Notes: generated by a model from the letters alone, not told the origin. Counted from the first letter of the stretch, positions 8,816 through 19,020 are shown. The stretch is DNA of 64,000 bases from Massiliimalia timonensis (GCF_900186585.1 NZ_FYDD01000004.1:1-64000), one strand, 5' to 3'. Translations and numbers: made by a program.

Positions 8816-8896
8816 TCCTACCAACCTCTTCTTCCAAACATCTCTCAAAGAATATTATAAAGAATTTAGCCGGATTTTACAACCTTTTTATTACAG

Positions 8897-8925
8897 AAAA
8901 AAGGAGAGGTTTTTCCTCTCCTTTT
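8897..8925 (-). terminator. Terminator of asnB
   Basis: An 11-bp stem AAAAGGAGAGG/CCTCTCCTTTT with a five-base loop lies just past the asnB stop. The minus strand ends in a T run. Confidence 0.85.
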
Positions 8926-8927
8926 CC

Positions 8928-10766
8928 TTACCGATTGATAAAATATTCCCGGTACCAAAGCAAAAAGCAATAAACAGACCAAATCTTTTTCATATTCCCG
9001 CGTTTTCCATCTTTATGGTCCTGTAATAGCTTCATAATATACGCCTGATCAAAAAACAGCTTTGCCTCTTCGCTCTGGAACGCTTCGGCCACCTGGCGGT
9101 AATATGGCTCCTGTTTCAGCCAGTCGTTCAACGGTACTGGGAATCCCAGCTTCTTCTTGTTCGCTGTTTTAGGCGGTAGCTGCCGGATCGCCGCCTTCCT
9201 TAGGGCGATCTTTGTCATTTCCCGGCTCACCCGGTATTTCGCCGGGATCTGCATCGCCACCTCCAGCATCTTTTTATCAAGGAACGGCACACGCAGCTCT
9301 AAAGAATTTGCCATGCTCATCTTATCAGCCTTTAATAAAATATCATACAGCATCCATGTATGGATGTCCACATACTGCATTTTGCTAACGTCGTCCAATT
9401 TGGCCGCTTGGTCAAAATAAGGCTTCGTAAACTGTGCCGGATCTGGTGCAGTTACCGGCTGTGCCAGCACCTTTTGCCGCTCTTTCTGGTCAAACACATA
9501 GTTGTTCCGAATAAAACGTGTTTCAATAGGCTGGCTCGCCCTAGTCAGAAAGCGCTTCCCGTGAAAACTTGGCAGTTTCCCGGCCACAGCAGCAGCAAAG
9601 CTTCTCAGCCATTGCGGCAATTTTTGGTATGATGCATAGTCCAATGGTTCCGTATAATAATTATATCCGCCGAATAATTCATCCGCCCCCTCACCGGACA
9701 GCACTACCTTCACCTGTTTGGCGGCTGTATTGGCAACAAAGTAAAGCGGCAGGGCAGAGGGGTTCGGCAGCGGCTCGTCCATATAATACTGGATCTTCGG
9801 CGCGATCTCAAAAAACTCGTCCGCAGACACTTTTTTGGTGTGAATATCTAAATCTATGCTTTGTGCAAATTCTTCCGCATAGGATAATTCGCTGTATTTT
9901 TCTTCCTTGTATCCCACTGAAAAAGCCTTTACATGATAGCTTTTATTGACCTCGTTCGCCACATAGCTGGAATCAATTCCACTCGATAGGAACGTACCTA
10001 CCTCTACGTCGCTGACTCTATGCGCCAGCACAGAGTCCTCAAAGGTCTTTTCAATGGTGTCTACCCACTCTTCCAGTGATTTCGTTTCATCAATGCGATA
10101 TTCAATCTGATGATATTTTTCAACGGTTAAACTGCCGTTTTCATAGGTAAAGCAATGTCCGCCCAGCAGCTTGAACACATGCTCGAACATCGTTTCCTCA
10201 CATGGCAGGTATTCAAAAGAAAGGTATTCCGGTAATCTTTTTTGGTTTACTGCTTTTTCAAAATGCGGATGCGGCAAAAAGCCCTTGATCTCGGAGCCGA
10301 ATAAAAAGACATCCCCCTTGTGGTAATAATAGAACGGCTTTATTCCAAAAATATCCCGTGCCCCAAATAGCTTCTGCGATGTTCTGTCCCAGATAACGAA
10401 CGCATACATTCCCCGCAGTTTTTGTAAAAGCTCTTTTCCGTATTCTTCATAACCATGCAGCAGCACCTCAGAATCGGATTTTGTGGTGAACTGATGGCCT
10501 TTCTGGATGAGTTCTTCCCTTAACTGCTTATAATTGTAAATCTCCCCATTAAAAACCAGAACCTTGCTTTGGTCTTCGTTATAAATCGGCTGCCCGCCTT
10601 TTTCCAAATCTATAATGCTTAATCTACGAAATCCCAAGGCGGCAGTATCGTCCAAAAAATATCCCTCTTGGTCTGGGCCGCGGTGAACGATCTGGTCGGC
10701 CATGGCATGGATCACATTTGCTTTATCTTGTGTTCTTGCATCAACGAATCCTACAAATCCACACAT
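8928..10766 (-). CDS. asnB: Asparagine synthase, glutamine-hydrolysing
   Basis: Converts aspartate, glutamine and ATP to asparagine and glutamate. The chain starts MCGFVGF, so Cys2 becomes the N-terminal nucleophile of the class II glutaminase domain (about 1-210); the NGEIYN and SDSE signatures are present. The synthetase domain (about 230-600) carries the ATP pyrophosphatase loop SSGIDSSYVA and LSGEGADELFGGY. At 612 residues it has the usual AsnB length. It is a single gene with AGGAG about 12 bases before the ATG and a terminator behind. No T-box fits in the short upstream space. Confidence 0.95.
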   Translation of the reverse strand: MCGFVGFVDARTQDKANVIHAMADQIVHRGPDQEGYFLDDTAALGFRRLSIIDLEKGGQPIYNEDQSKVLVFNGEIYNYKQLREELIQKGHQFTTKSDSEVLLHGYEEYGKELLQKLRGMYAFVIWDRTSQKLFGARDIFGIKPFYYYHKGDVFLFGSEIKGFLPHPHFEKAVNQKRLPEYLSFEYLPCEETMFEHVFKLLGGHCFTYENGSLTVEKYHQIEYRIDETKSLEEWVDTIEKTFEDSVLAHRVSDVEVGTFLSSGIDSSYVANEVNKSYHVKAFSVGYKEEKYSELSYAEEFAQSIDLDIHTKKVSADEFFEIAPKIQYYMDEPLPNPSALPLYFVANTAAKQVKVVLSGEGADELFGGYNYYTEPLDYASYQKLPQWLRSFAAAVAGKLPSFHGKRFLTRASQPIETRFIRNNYVFDQKERQKVLAQPVTAPDPAQFTKPYFDQAAKLDDVSKMQYVDIHTWMLYDILLKADKMSMANSLELRVPFLDKKMLEVAMQIPAKYRVSREMTKIALRKAAIRQLPPKTANKKKLGFPVPLNDWLKQEPYYRQVAEAFQSEEAKLFFDQAYIMKLLQDHKDGKRGNMKKIWSVYCFLLWYREYFINR

Positions 10767-10851
10767 GTTTTCTTCTTTCTCCTATTTCCTATTTTGCCTT
10801 CATCATAAATAATATGTTTCTCAACTATCTTTCTATACCATGAAAAATCAT

Positions 10852-10953
10852 GAAAAAGTGTACCTTGCCATTCGGGGAAAAACAGCAGTCAAATGCTTGA
10901 AAAGCAGCCTCTTATTCGCTGTCTTACTTACGAATGACAAAGTACACTTTTTC
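10852..10953 (+). ncRNA. Candidate structured RNA or MITE-like inverted repeat
   Basis: The 23-base arm at 10852-10874 matches the complement of 10931-10953 at 21 of 23 positions, enclosing 56 bases. The interior can fold further (ACAGC with GCTGT; TGCTT with AAGCA). A strong plus-strand terminator follows 22 bases later, and no plus-strand gene lies in front of it. The promoter is unclear. A small RNA or a miniature inverted-repeat element are both possible. Confidence 0.4.
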
Positions 10954-10975
10954 GCTCATAAATTTTGTTTTGAAA

Positions 10976-11001
10976 GCGCCTGATTTTCAGGCGTTTTTTT
11001 C
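10976..11001 (+). terminator. Plus-strand terminator without an upstream protein gene
   Basis: CGCCTGA/TCAGGCG with a TTT loop is followed by seven T residues and then further T runs. The only plus-strand feature it could serve is the inverted-repeat structure just upstream. Confidence 0.7.
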
Positions 11002-11057
11002 TTTTTTGAGCCTTATTTCCTATAGAACGGAAAATTGTACCTTATCCCAAAATGTCA

Positions 11058-11098
11058 AAAACCGGGAAAACAGAAAGAACTACTGTTTTCCCGGTTTT
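11058..11098 (-). terminator. Terminator of the ilvBNC operon
   Basis: A perfect 16-bp stem (AAAACCGGGAAAACAG and its complement) with a nine-base loop lies 17 bases past the ilvC stop. Confidence 0.8.
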
Positions 11099-11114
11099 CC
11101 AATGCTAGAAGTAG

Positions 11115-12693
<1,579 letters not shown>

Positions 12694-12705
12694 ATCTTTC
12701 CCTCC

Positions 12706-14322
12706 TTACAATGTGGATTCATCCGGAGATACCATACATTCCAGCAGGTACGGTCCGTCATGCTCCATCATTTCAGCAATCGCATTTTTGCATTCGGACA
12801 TATCGGTCAGCCTCTTTGACGGAATCCCATAAGCCTGAGCCAATTTGCAGATGTTCAACACATCCCCTAAATGGACCGCGGTTTCATTGCCCGCATAATG
12901 TTTATCCTGCAATTCCTTTACCATGCCTAGGTAGTTGTTGTTCATCACGACCATTTTTACATTGATATGATAGTATGAGATCGTTCCCAATTCCATCATC
13001 TGCATTTGGAAAGAACCGTCTCCGCAAACCGACACGACCTGTCGTTTGGGGTCGGCCAGTTTTGCGCCTTCCGCCGCAGGGATCGAGTACCCCATGGTCC
13101 CCATCCCGCCGGAGGTCATGAACCGCCCGTTGTGGATCCCGCAGTGGTTGGCAGTCCAGATCTGGTTTTGCCCTACGTCTGCAACCACCAGCGCATTCGG
13201 GTCTGTTTCGGTGGAGAGCAGATTCATAAACAGCTTTGGATTAATGTATCCCTCCCGGACCGTACGGTCTGTCCTGGTCCTATTTTTGAATTCCCGCAGC
13301 TCTTCCTGCCACTCAGTGCATTCGTTGCGGGTAACCTTTTGGTTCAGTTCCTGCAAAATCGCTTTTATGTCCCCTACCAGAGGAATATCAACCGCAAGGT
13401 TTTTTCCGATCTCTGCCGGGTCGATATCGATATGTACCACTTTTTTATGTTTTTCTACAATTTTGGGCGCCATTACGGAACGGTCGCTTGCCCTAGCCCC
13501 AATCAGGATCAACAGATCTGCTTTCTGCACCGCATGGTTTGCGGCAGGGACCCCGTGCATCCCAAGCATCCCAAAGTTTAACGGGTTATCACAGTTAACC
13601 GCGCCGATCCCCATCATGGTGGTGACCAGCGGGATATTCGTTTTTTCAATCAATTCACTGAGTTCTGCCTGCGCTTTTGCGGTAAACACCCCGCCGCCCG
13701 CGCAGATCACCGGGCATTTTGCATTCCTCATGGCAATTGCCACGCGCTTAATCTGTCCCGGATGGCCTTTGATGGTCGGCTTGTATCCCCGGATATTCAC
13801 CGTTTCCGGATAGGAAAACTGGATCTTCTGGGTCTGAATATCCATTGGCACATCGATCAGCACCGGACCCGGACGTCCGCTTGCCGCCAAGTAAAACGCC
13901 TCTTTAAAGATCCGGCCGATCGAATCCGGATCCTTTACAATATAACTGTATTTGATAAACGGCTCTACCGCGCCGGTAATATCTGCTTCCTGAAATCCAT
14001 CGCTTCCCAAAATATCGCAGGATACCTGCCCTGTGATGACCACCATAGGGACCGAATCCATATATGCGGTAGCGATCCCTGTGATCAGGTTCAGAGCTCC
14101 CGGCCCCGAAGTGGCGATACAGACTGCCGGACGTTCGCTCATTCTGGCATACCCGCTGGCGGCATGGGCAGCCATCTGCTCATGCCGAACTAAAATATGT
14201 TGAATCTCACTGTGAGATAAGGCATCATAAAATGCACCGATCGCGGCGCCGGGATAACCAAACACGACAGACGTCTGTTCCTCTTCCAGACATTTTACCA
14301 TTGCTTGCGCAACTGTGATCAT
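12706..14322 (-). CDS. ilvB: Acetolactate synthase, large catalytic subunit
   Basis: ThDP-dependent condensation of two pyruvates, or pyruvate with 2-oxobutyrate. The N-terminal pyrimidine-binding domain has FGYPGAAIGAFYDAL and the catalytic Glu in VRHEQMAAHAASGYAR. The middle domain (about 190-330) would carry FAD. The C-terminal domain shows GDGSFQMQMMELGT followed by NNNYLGMV, the ThDP/Mg2+ motif. At 538 residues it is slightly shorter than the common 550-570 but has all domains. GGGAGG is spaced 8 bases from this ATG. It is the first gene of the operon. Confidence 0.94.
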   Translation of the reverse strand: MITVAQAMVKCLEEEQTSVVFGYPGAAIGAFYDALSHSEIQHILVRHEQMAAHAASGYARMSERPAVCIATSGPGALNLITGIATAYMDSVPMVVITGQVSCDILGSDGFQEADITGAVEPFIKYSYIVKDPDSIGRIFKEAFYLAASGRPGPVLIDVPMDIQTQKIQFSYPETVNIRGYKPTIKGHPGQIKRVAIAMRNAKCPVICAGGGVFTAKAQAELSELIEKTNIPLVTTMMGIGAVNCDNPLNFGMLGMHGVPAANHAVQKADLLILIGARASDRSVMAPKIVEKHKKVVHIDIDPAEIGKNLAVDIPLVGDIKAILQELNQKVTRNECTEWQEELREFKNRTRTDRTVREGYINPKLFMNLLSTETDPNALVVADVGQNQIWTANHCGIHNGRFMTSGGMGTMGYSIPAAEGAKLADPKRQVVSVCGDGSFQMQMMELGTISYYHINVKMVVMNNNYLGMVKELQDKHYAGNETAVHLGDVLNICKLAQAYGIPSKRLTDMSECKNAIAEMMEHDGPYLLECMVSPDESTL

Positions 14323-14381
14323 ACATGTTCCCTCCCGTTTTCTTTCTTCTTAATGATAGCGCCCTAAGTATTATTGGTTTT

Positions 14382-14410
14382 ATTATAAGGGATTCCTTTA
14401 TTTTTTTCAA
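14382..14410 (-). promoter_or_regulatory. Promoter of the ilvBNC operon
   Basis: Minus-strand -35 TTGAAA (14405-14410), exactly 17 bases, -10 TATAAT (14382-14387). The leader is only about 50 bases and contains no T-box, leader peptide or attenuator, so control must be at initiation or elsewhere. Confidence 0.75.
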
Positions 14411-14542
14411 CTCTTTTATACTTTAATTTGTCATAGTGTTTAAAAAAGCAAAAAAGCGTCCTGCGATTTTTTACAGCTGTCTTTGTATCAAAAACAATCC
14501 CCCTCCTACTTTGTATAAATTTTCGTATCTGCAAAATTTCAG

Positions 14543-14572
14543 TTTACAAATCTGGTGGAGTCATTGTATAAT
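14543..14572 (+). promoter_or_regulatory. Promoter of the DUF815 ATPase gene
   Basis: -35 TTTACA (14543-14548), 18 bases, -10 TATAAT (14567-14572), about 33 bases before the start codon. Confidence 0.65.
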
Positions 14573-14605
14573 GAAATCATATTGTTGTAAAGGGGTTTTA
14601 TTCAG

Positions 14606-15889
14606 ATGGACAAAGGGATCTATGTATTGGACATGCTCTCGGGCGTTTCTGTCTATCACCATCTCAGGGAGGATAAATTGGTCAAACGCTTTTGCAAGCT
14701 ATTCCGGGCTTTGGAGCAGGACCCGGCTGACTTTGATAAAATCTCCAGACATTACAGCAAAATCTGCACGATATTGTATGAAAGCGAATTCAGCGGCAGC
14801 CTTCCGGATTATCTGTTTGACAAGATCCTGTGTGATGAGAACGTGTATTCCGTCATGTGCGCGCAGAATAAATATAACCGCCTTACCCGCGCTTTGAAAA
14901 AAGCGGCGGAATTTGATCTAAACGTCTTTTATCTGCTGTCTTTGATCACCAGCAAGGAGATCAAGCAGGCAATCACCGACCTGTTTCCAGAAAAAGCGGA
15001 GATGGTGAAGCTGTTTGCCGAATACAGCAATGAAAAGAAACGGTACCGTTCTCACGAAAAGAAATGGGGCGACGATCTTGCCCCGCTGGGCGATTACCAC
15101 CGCCGAAACGGTACCTCGGTATTCACCAAATATTATGCCTTCTTCATGGACGATCACAAGGAAATCGTTCCGGTCAAGCATTTTGAGCCGTTCCGTCTGA
15201 ACAGTCTGAAAAAATATGAACTCCAGAAACGGCAGGTCATTGAAAATACCCTCAGCTTCCTCAATGGAAAGCCGGCAAATAATGTCTTGCTATACGGGGA
15301 CCGCGGCACCGGAAAATCCACCACTGTTAAGGCGGTTTTAAATGAATTTCATCAAAATGGCCTGCGGATGATCCAGGTTTCTAAAGAAGACATTATCTAT
15401 CTGCATAAAGTATTAAAATTCATTGAAAATAACCCGTTGAAATTTATCATCTTTATTGATGACCTGACCTTCCAGGAAAACGACGAGTGCTTCAATACCC
15501 TGAAAGCCGTACTGGAAGGCTCGCTGAACGAGCTGCCGAAAAACGTTTTGATCTACGCCACTACCAACCGGCGGCACCTGATCAAGGAAACCTTTTCTTC
15601 CCGGGAGGGGAACGAGCTTCACGCCAGCGATACCCGCGATGAAAGTGCTTCTTTGGCAGACCGTTTCGGGCTGGTGGTCACCTTTACCAAGCCAAACCTC
15701 AACGAATTCATGGACATCGTCTGCGAGATCGCAAAAGAACGCGGGCTCGAAGTGGACGAAGAAAGTCTGAAAAAAGGCGCGAATATCTTTGCAATGAAAA
15801 AAGCAAGCCGCTCCGGGCGGGTCGCACGCCAGTATATCGACTATGTAGAGGGGCGTTTAAGCTTAGGGCTTCCTCCAGTCAAACAATGA
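14606..15889 (+). CDS. DUF815-family AAA ATPase
   Basis: A cytoplasmic P-loop ATPase of a conserved family of unknown role. The N-terminal half (about 1-190) is helical and unassigned. The Walker A motif GDRGTGKST lies near 231-239. A Walker B-like stretch FIIFIDDLTF (about 278-287) and the sensor-like IYATTNRRHL follow, as in AAA proteins. The length of 427 fits the family. AAAGGGG precedes the ATG. A truncated binding-protein gene follows 10 bases after the stop, so the two may be co-transcribed. Confidence 0.82.
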   Translation: MDKGIYVLDMLSGVSVYHHLREDKLVKRFCKLFRALEQDPADFDKISRHYSKICTILYESEFSGSLPDYLFDKILCDENVYSVMCAQNKYNRLTRALKKAAEFDLNVFYLLSLITSKEIKQAITDLFPEKAEMVKLFAEYSNEKKRYRSHEKKWGDDLAPLGDYHRRNGTSVFTKYYAFFMDDHKEIVPVKHFEPFRLNSLKKYELQKRQVIENTLSFLNGKPANNVLLYGDRGTGKSTTVKAVLNEFHQNGLRMIQVSKEDIIYLHKVLKFIENNPLKFIIFIDDLTFQENDECFNTLKAVLEGSLNELPKNVLIYATTNRRHLIKETFSSREGNELHASDTRDESASLADRFGLVVTFTKPNLNEFMDIVCEIAKERGLEVDEESLKKGANIFAMKKASRSGRVARQYIDYVEGRLSLGLPPVKQ

Positions 15890-15899
15890 GGTTTGCGTT

Positions 15900-16367
15900 A
15901 TGTATAAAAGTAATATAAAACAACTATCTGTATTTTTTATTCTTTTCTCCCTCTGCTTTCTGACAGCCTGCGAGTCCTATCCCGCGGAGGACACCTCTTC
16001 CAAAGCAGACTTTCCGGTGGTGATCGAAAATATCACCTTATATGGGGAACCGGAACGGATCGTTTCCCTTTCAGATGAGATCACCTCCGCGCTGGCCGCC
16101 TTAGGGCTTACTGATCGTATTGCCGGGGTCAACACAGATTCCGCGCTGGAGGATTATGCTGAAACTCTTGTTGCAGGGACAGCGGAACAGCCTGATATTC
16201 AGGCGATCCTCGAACTGGAACCGGATCTGGTTATCACAGATACCGCCCTCTCCACCAAAAATATACAGGCTCTTTCCTCTCAAAGGATCAAAGTCCTGGT
16301 GCTCTCTGGAGAAGCGGAACAGTACCCGGCTGTTTTGGAAAAGCTAAAAGCATCAGACTCTGAATGA
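15900..16367 (+). CDS. Truncated BtuF/FecB-type binding lipoprotein (N-terminal lobe only)
   Basis: The first 25 residues are a lipoprotein signal with lipobox FLTAC. The rest matches the first lobe of class III periplasmic-type binding proteins for cobalamin or siderophores (ERIVSLSDEITSALAALGL; LEPDLVITD). The family usually runs to about 300 residues. Here the frame stops after 155, and a new promoter starts 13 bases later, so the second lobe is missing. No ABC permease or ATPase is adjacent. GAGG precedes the ATG and overlaps the end of the previous gene. It is probably a non-functional remnant, though a secreted half-domain cannot be excluded. Confidence 0.6.
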   Translation: MYKSNIKQLSVFFILFSLCFLTACESYPAEDTSSKADFPVVIENITLYGEPERIVSLSDEITSALAALGLTDRIAGVNTDSALEDYAETLVAGTAEQPDIQAILELEPDLVITDTALSTKNIQALSSQRIKVLVLSGEAEQYPAVLEKLKASDSE

Positions 16368-16380
16368 GCCGATAAACAAG

Positions 16381-16408
16381 TTGACAAATGTCGAAAATAT
16401 GCTATAAT
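16381..16408 (+). promoter_or_regulatory. Promoter of the Mn2+ riboswitch-antiporter unit
   Basis: -35 TTGACA (16381-16386), 16 bases, -10 TATAAT (16403-16408), with both boxes at full consensus. Confidence 0.8.
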
Positions 16409-16426
16409 AAAAGACAATAAAATGAC

Positions 16427-16526
16427 AGGATCATAGGGGAGTAGTTTGCTCATTCTTTTGAGTAGCTTATACCAACAGTCCCGGGCTTTTGCTCTGGTAT
16501 AACCTTGAAAAAACAAGACCTATGTG
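16427..16526 (+). ncRNA. yybP-ykoY (Mn2+) riboswitch aptamer
   Basis: The leader carries the family's conserved pieces in order: GGGGAGTAG after the 5' strand of P1, ACCAACA and TGGTAT on either side of the third helix, and CAAGACC at the 3' end. P1 pairs CATAGG (16433-16438) with CCTATG (16519-16524). The CCTATG strand is also part of the terminator that follows, so Mn2+-stabilised P1 would stop the terminator forming. This is an ON switch for the Ca2+/Na+-type antiporter downstream, a known target class of this riboswitch. Confidence 0.85.
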
Positions 16527-16556
16527 CAGGAAGCACTGCACATAGGTCTCTTTTTG
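16517..16556 (+). terminator. Riboswitch-controlled terminator
   Basis: GACCTATGTGCAG (16517-16529) pairs perfectly with 16536-16548 around the loop GAAGCA and is followed by TCTCTTTTT. Its 5' strand overlaps the 3' strand of aptamer helix P1, so the two structures exclude each other. Confidence 0.85.
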
Positions 16557-16585
16557 TGCCTATGATCCAGCTTGGAGGAGCAGCC

Positions 16586-17560
16586 ATGATCTTTATCATC
16601 TATTTCGTTTTAGCGGTACTTGTTGTTCTCTGCTCGGTCAAATGTGCAGATTACGTTGACCTGCTGGACAAAAAGACTAACATCTCCGGAGCGTTTATCG
16701 GCGGGATCATCCTTGCCGCGGTCACTTCCCTGCCGGAATTGTTCACCAGTATCTCTTCCCTTTATGTTGTGGATAACCCGGAACTGATTATAGGGAATGT
16801 CTTAGGCAGCAATGTATTTAATCTAGCCGTGCTGGGCGCCTTGGTGGCCTTTACTGCCCGGAACTTTATCAAAAGCAAGGTGGCGCCTTCCCATATGGCC
16901 ACGCTGGTCTGTTCTCTTATTGCCTATCTGGGCTGCGCGTTTGCAACCCTGACCGGCTGGGGAACGATCCCGGTGATCAATATCAACATTGTTTCTTTGC
17001 TGATCATCGTAGTTTACGTGATCTCATTCCGTTTCCTTTCTTCAGACGACACCGCCAACGATGAGGAGGCGGATTCTCCGCTGACAGTCCGGCAGATCGT
17101 GGTTCGTTTTATCCTGATGGCCTTAGGACTGGTGGCCGCTAGCATCTGCATTACCTGGGCGACCGACCAGATCGCCAGCAAACTGAACCTGAATGCTTCA
17201 TTGGCAGGCGCGTTGTTCTTAGGCGTCGCCACCTCTTTGCCGGAGCTGACCTCCAGCGTCGCACTGGTGCGCAAGCGCAACTACAACGCCATGTTCGGAA
17301 ATATTATCGGAAGCAACATGTTTAACTTCACGATCCTTTCCATCGCCGACATCTTATGCTGGAAGCAGTCGATCTATATCCCGTCTTATCAGACCACCTT
17401 AATGCTCATCTTTGGCGTGCTGTCGTCGGTAATCGCAGGGGCGATCCTGCTGAAGCGGCGGGCTAAAAAGGAAGAGGGCAATGCGGCAAAAATCTTTCAT
17501 ATCATCTGCTCTTTAGGGATCGTTCTTTCCTATTTGCTGTTCTTGGTACTCTCCGCGTAG
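16586..17560 (+). CDS. Calcium/sodium (cation) antiporter, CaxA/YrbG family
   Basis: An inner-membrane cation exchanger of the CaCA superfamily. The 324 residues form two inverted halves of about five helices. Each half carries the alpha-repeat: AAVTSLPELFTS near residue 42 and GVATSLPELTSS near 215, with GNVLGSNVFNL and GNIIGSNMFNF as second repeats. I chose the ATG at 16586 because GGAGGAG precedes it; a longer frame runs through the riboswitch terminator. The Mn2+ riboswitch ahead of it suggests Mn2+ or Ca2+/Mn2+ export. Confidence 0.88.
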   Translation: MIFIIYFVLAVLVVLCSVKCADYVDLLDKKTNISGAFIGGIILAAVTSLPELFTSISSLYVVDNPELIIGNVLGSNVFNLAVLGALVAFTARNFIKSKVAPSHMATLVCSLIAYLGCAFATLTGWGTIPVININIVSLLIIVVYVISFRFLSSDDTANDEEADSPLTVRQIVVRFILMALGLVAASICITWATDQIASKLNLNASLAGALFLGVATSLPELTSSVALVRKRNYNAMFGNIIGSNMFNFTILSIADILCWKQSIYIPSYQTTLMLIFGVLSSVIAGAILLKRRAKKEEGNAAKIFHIICSLGIVLSYLLFLVLSA

Positions 17561-17956
17561 CTATAATACCCGCTGTAAACGGATTTTTAATTTTTTACTG
17601 ATATATACGATTGGTATAGACAAGAAAAACCACAACGAAGAGTATAATAAACAGATCTGTCCTAACAAATTAAACTGCATCCCGGAATAGTCCCAGACAT
17701 TCCATTTCTGCCAAATATTCACCACAACTCCAACCACAAACTCAACGGCTGTGATCACACCGCTGCCGATCAGGCATTTTTTCGTCAGCGGCATAGCTTT
17801 CCAACGGTTATAGATCTGGTACAGGATCGTAAAACAGGTCCCGCCAGTCAAGGTCATCGACCAGTGGGTATGCTGCCGCCAAAGCAATTCGATCAATGTA
17901 TAGGCCGCTGCCCCCACAGAAAATACAACCATTTTTTCCTTGGTATTCCTGCTCAT
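17561..17956 (-). CDS. CmpB-like putative ABC transporter permease (small membrane protein)
   Basis: A 131-residue protein with about four hydrophobic helices and the pattern HTHWSMTLTGG...VEFVVGVVVNIWQKWNVWDYS. These are typical of the family annotated as putative ABC transporter type IV (CmpB-like), whose function is not established. No ATPase partner is nearby. GGAAGAG lies before the ATG. Its stop codon abuts that of the convergent antiporter with no bases between them. Confidence 0.7.
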   Translation of the reverse strand: MSRNTKEKMVVFSVGAAAYTLIELLWRQHTHWSMTLTGGTCFTILYQIYNRWKAMPLTKKCLIGSGVITAVEFVVGVVVNIWQKWNVWDYSGMQFNLLGQICLLYSSLWFFLSIPIVYISKKLKIRLQRVL

Positions 17957-18028
17957 AAAAAGCTCTTCCTTTCTTTCGCGTTCATTCGCAATTTCTAGTA
18001 TTTGCTTTGAAAAGGAAGATATGAAAAC

Positions 18029-18065
18029 AAAAAAATGGAAGCTAAATTTTAGCTTCCATTTTTTT
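18029..18065. terminator. Bidirectional terminator
   Basis: A perfect A/T-flanked stem AAAAAAATGGAAGCTAAA with its complement follows the AEC transporter stop on the minus strand. It would also stop plus-strand transcripts. Confidence 0.8.
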
Positions 18066-18078
18066 CATCACATGATCT

Positions 18079-19020
18079 TTATACAAGACCCATACTGCGC
18101 AGCAGATATACCCAGCCAAACATCGTAAATAAACAGAGGAACGAACTGATCATAACGATCTGTCCTGCCAGTTCATGGTCGGCGCCGGCCTGCTGGGACA
18201 TGATATAACTGGATACTGCCACCGGACTGGCCCCCGCCAGCACCACGCTCATCAGTACTTCATTTCTGAATCCCATTGCCACCGCGATCGGCACCATTAC
18301 TGCCGGCACGGCGATCAGCTTGATCAGCGATACTGTGAGCGCCGTTGCAAACCGCCCTTTCAAGGCAGAAATCTGAAAATCACCGCCAAGCACGATCAAA
18401 GCGAGCGGGGTGGCGATCCCGCCAAGCTGCTTAAAGCTGTTGTCTAAAAACTCCGGAAAATCGATCCCTAAAGCAGCCACGATCACCCCAAGTACACTGG
18501 CAAGGATCAGTGGGTTTTTTAAGATGGACAGCACTGTTTCCTTTTTGCTGACCTGTCCTTTATTGGTAAAGACCGCCAGCACCACCACCGCCATAAAGTT
18601 ATAGGCCGGGACCAAAACCGCGCTGAGCATTGCGGCAAGCGCAGCCTTTTCAGAGCCAAACATATTGGTGACGATGCTGACGCCAAAAATCAGGTAATTG
18701 CTTCGGAAGATTCCCTGCATCACAACGCCCTGCCGTTTCGGGTCGTGTACAACATGGGGAACTGTAAACCACAGAATAAAAAACAGGATGACAAGGCAGC
18801 CAAGAGCCATGAACACAACAGCCACATCAAAGGTTTCGCTTAAATCCGTCGGGTAGATATTTCGGAACAGCATCACCGGCAGGAAGACTGAAAAGGTCAC
18901 CTTGTTGGCCTGCTTTAAAAACTCTGCGCTGACAATGCCAAGATGTCTGAGTAAAAAGCCGGCTGCCATCAGCAAAAAGGTCGGCATCACGGCATTCAGC
19001 GACACAATAAAATGATCCAT
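18079..19020 (-). CDS. AEC family transporter (auxin efflux carrier-like)
   Basis: A membrane permease, 313 residues, about ten helices in two five-helix halves (MPTFLLMAAGFLLRHLGIVS; FRSNYLIFG). Bacterial members often export malate, malonate or other organic anions, but the substrate cannot be told here. I chose the ATG at 19020 because GAGGAG lies four bases before it, rather than an ATG four codons upstream. It is downstream of the hydrogenase gene but separated by a hairpin, so it is probably a separate unit. Confidence 0.85.
   Translation of the reverse strand: MDHFIVSLNAVMPTFLLMAAGFLLRHLGIVSAEFLKQANKVTFSVFLPVMLFRNIYPTDLSETFDVAVVFMALGCLVILFFILWFTVPHVVHDPKRQGVVMQGIFRSNYLIFGVSIVTNMFGSEKAALAAMLSAVLVPAYNFMAVVVLAVFTNKGQVSKKETVLSILKNPLILASVLGVIVAALGIDFPEFLDNSFKQLGGIATPLALIVLGGDFQISALKGRFATALTVSLIKLIAVPAVMVPIAVAMGFRNEVLMSVVLAGASPVAVSSYIMSQQAGADHELAGQIVMISSFLCLFTMFGWVYLLRSMGLV

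Noticed and set aside
14323-14605. T-box or leader-peptide attenuator ahead of ilvB
   Set aside because: A consensus promoter leaves only about 50 leader bases, with no T-box sequence, anticodon loop or terminator.
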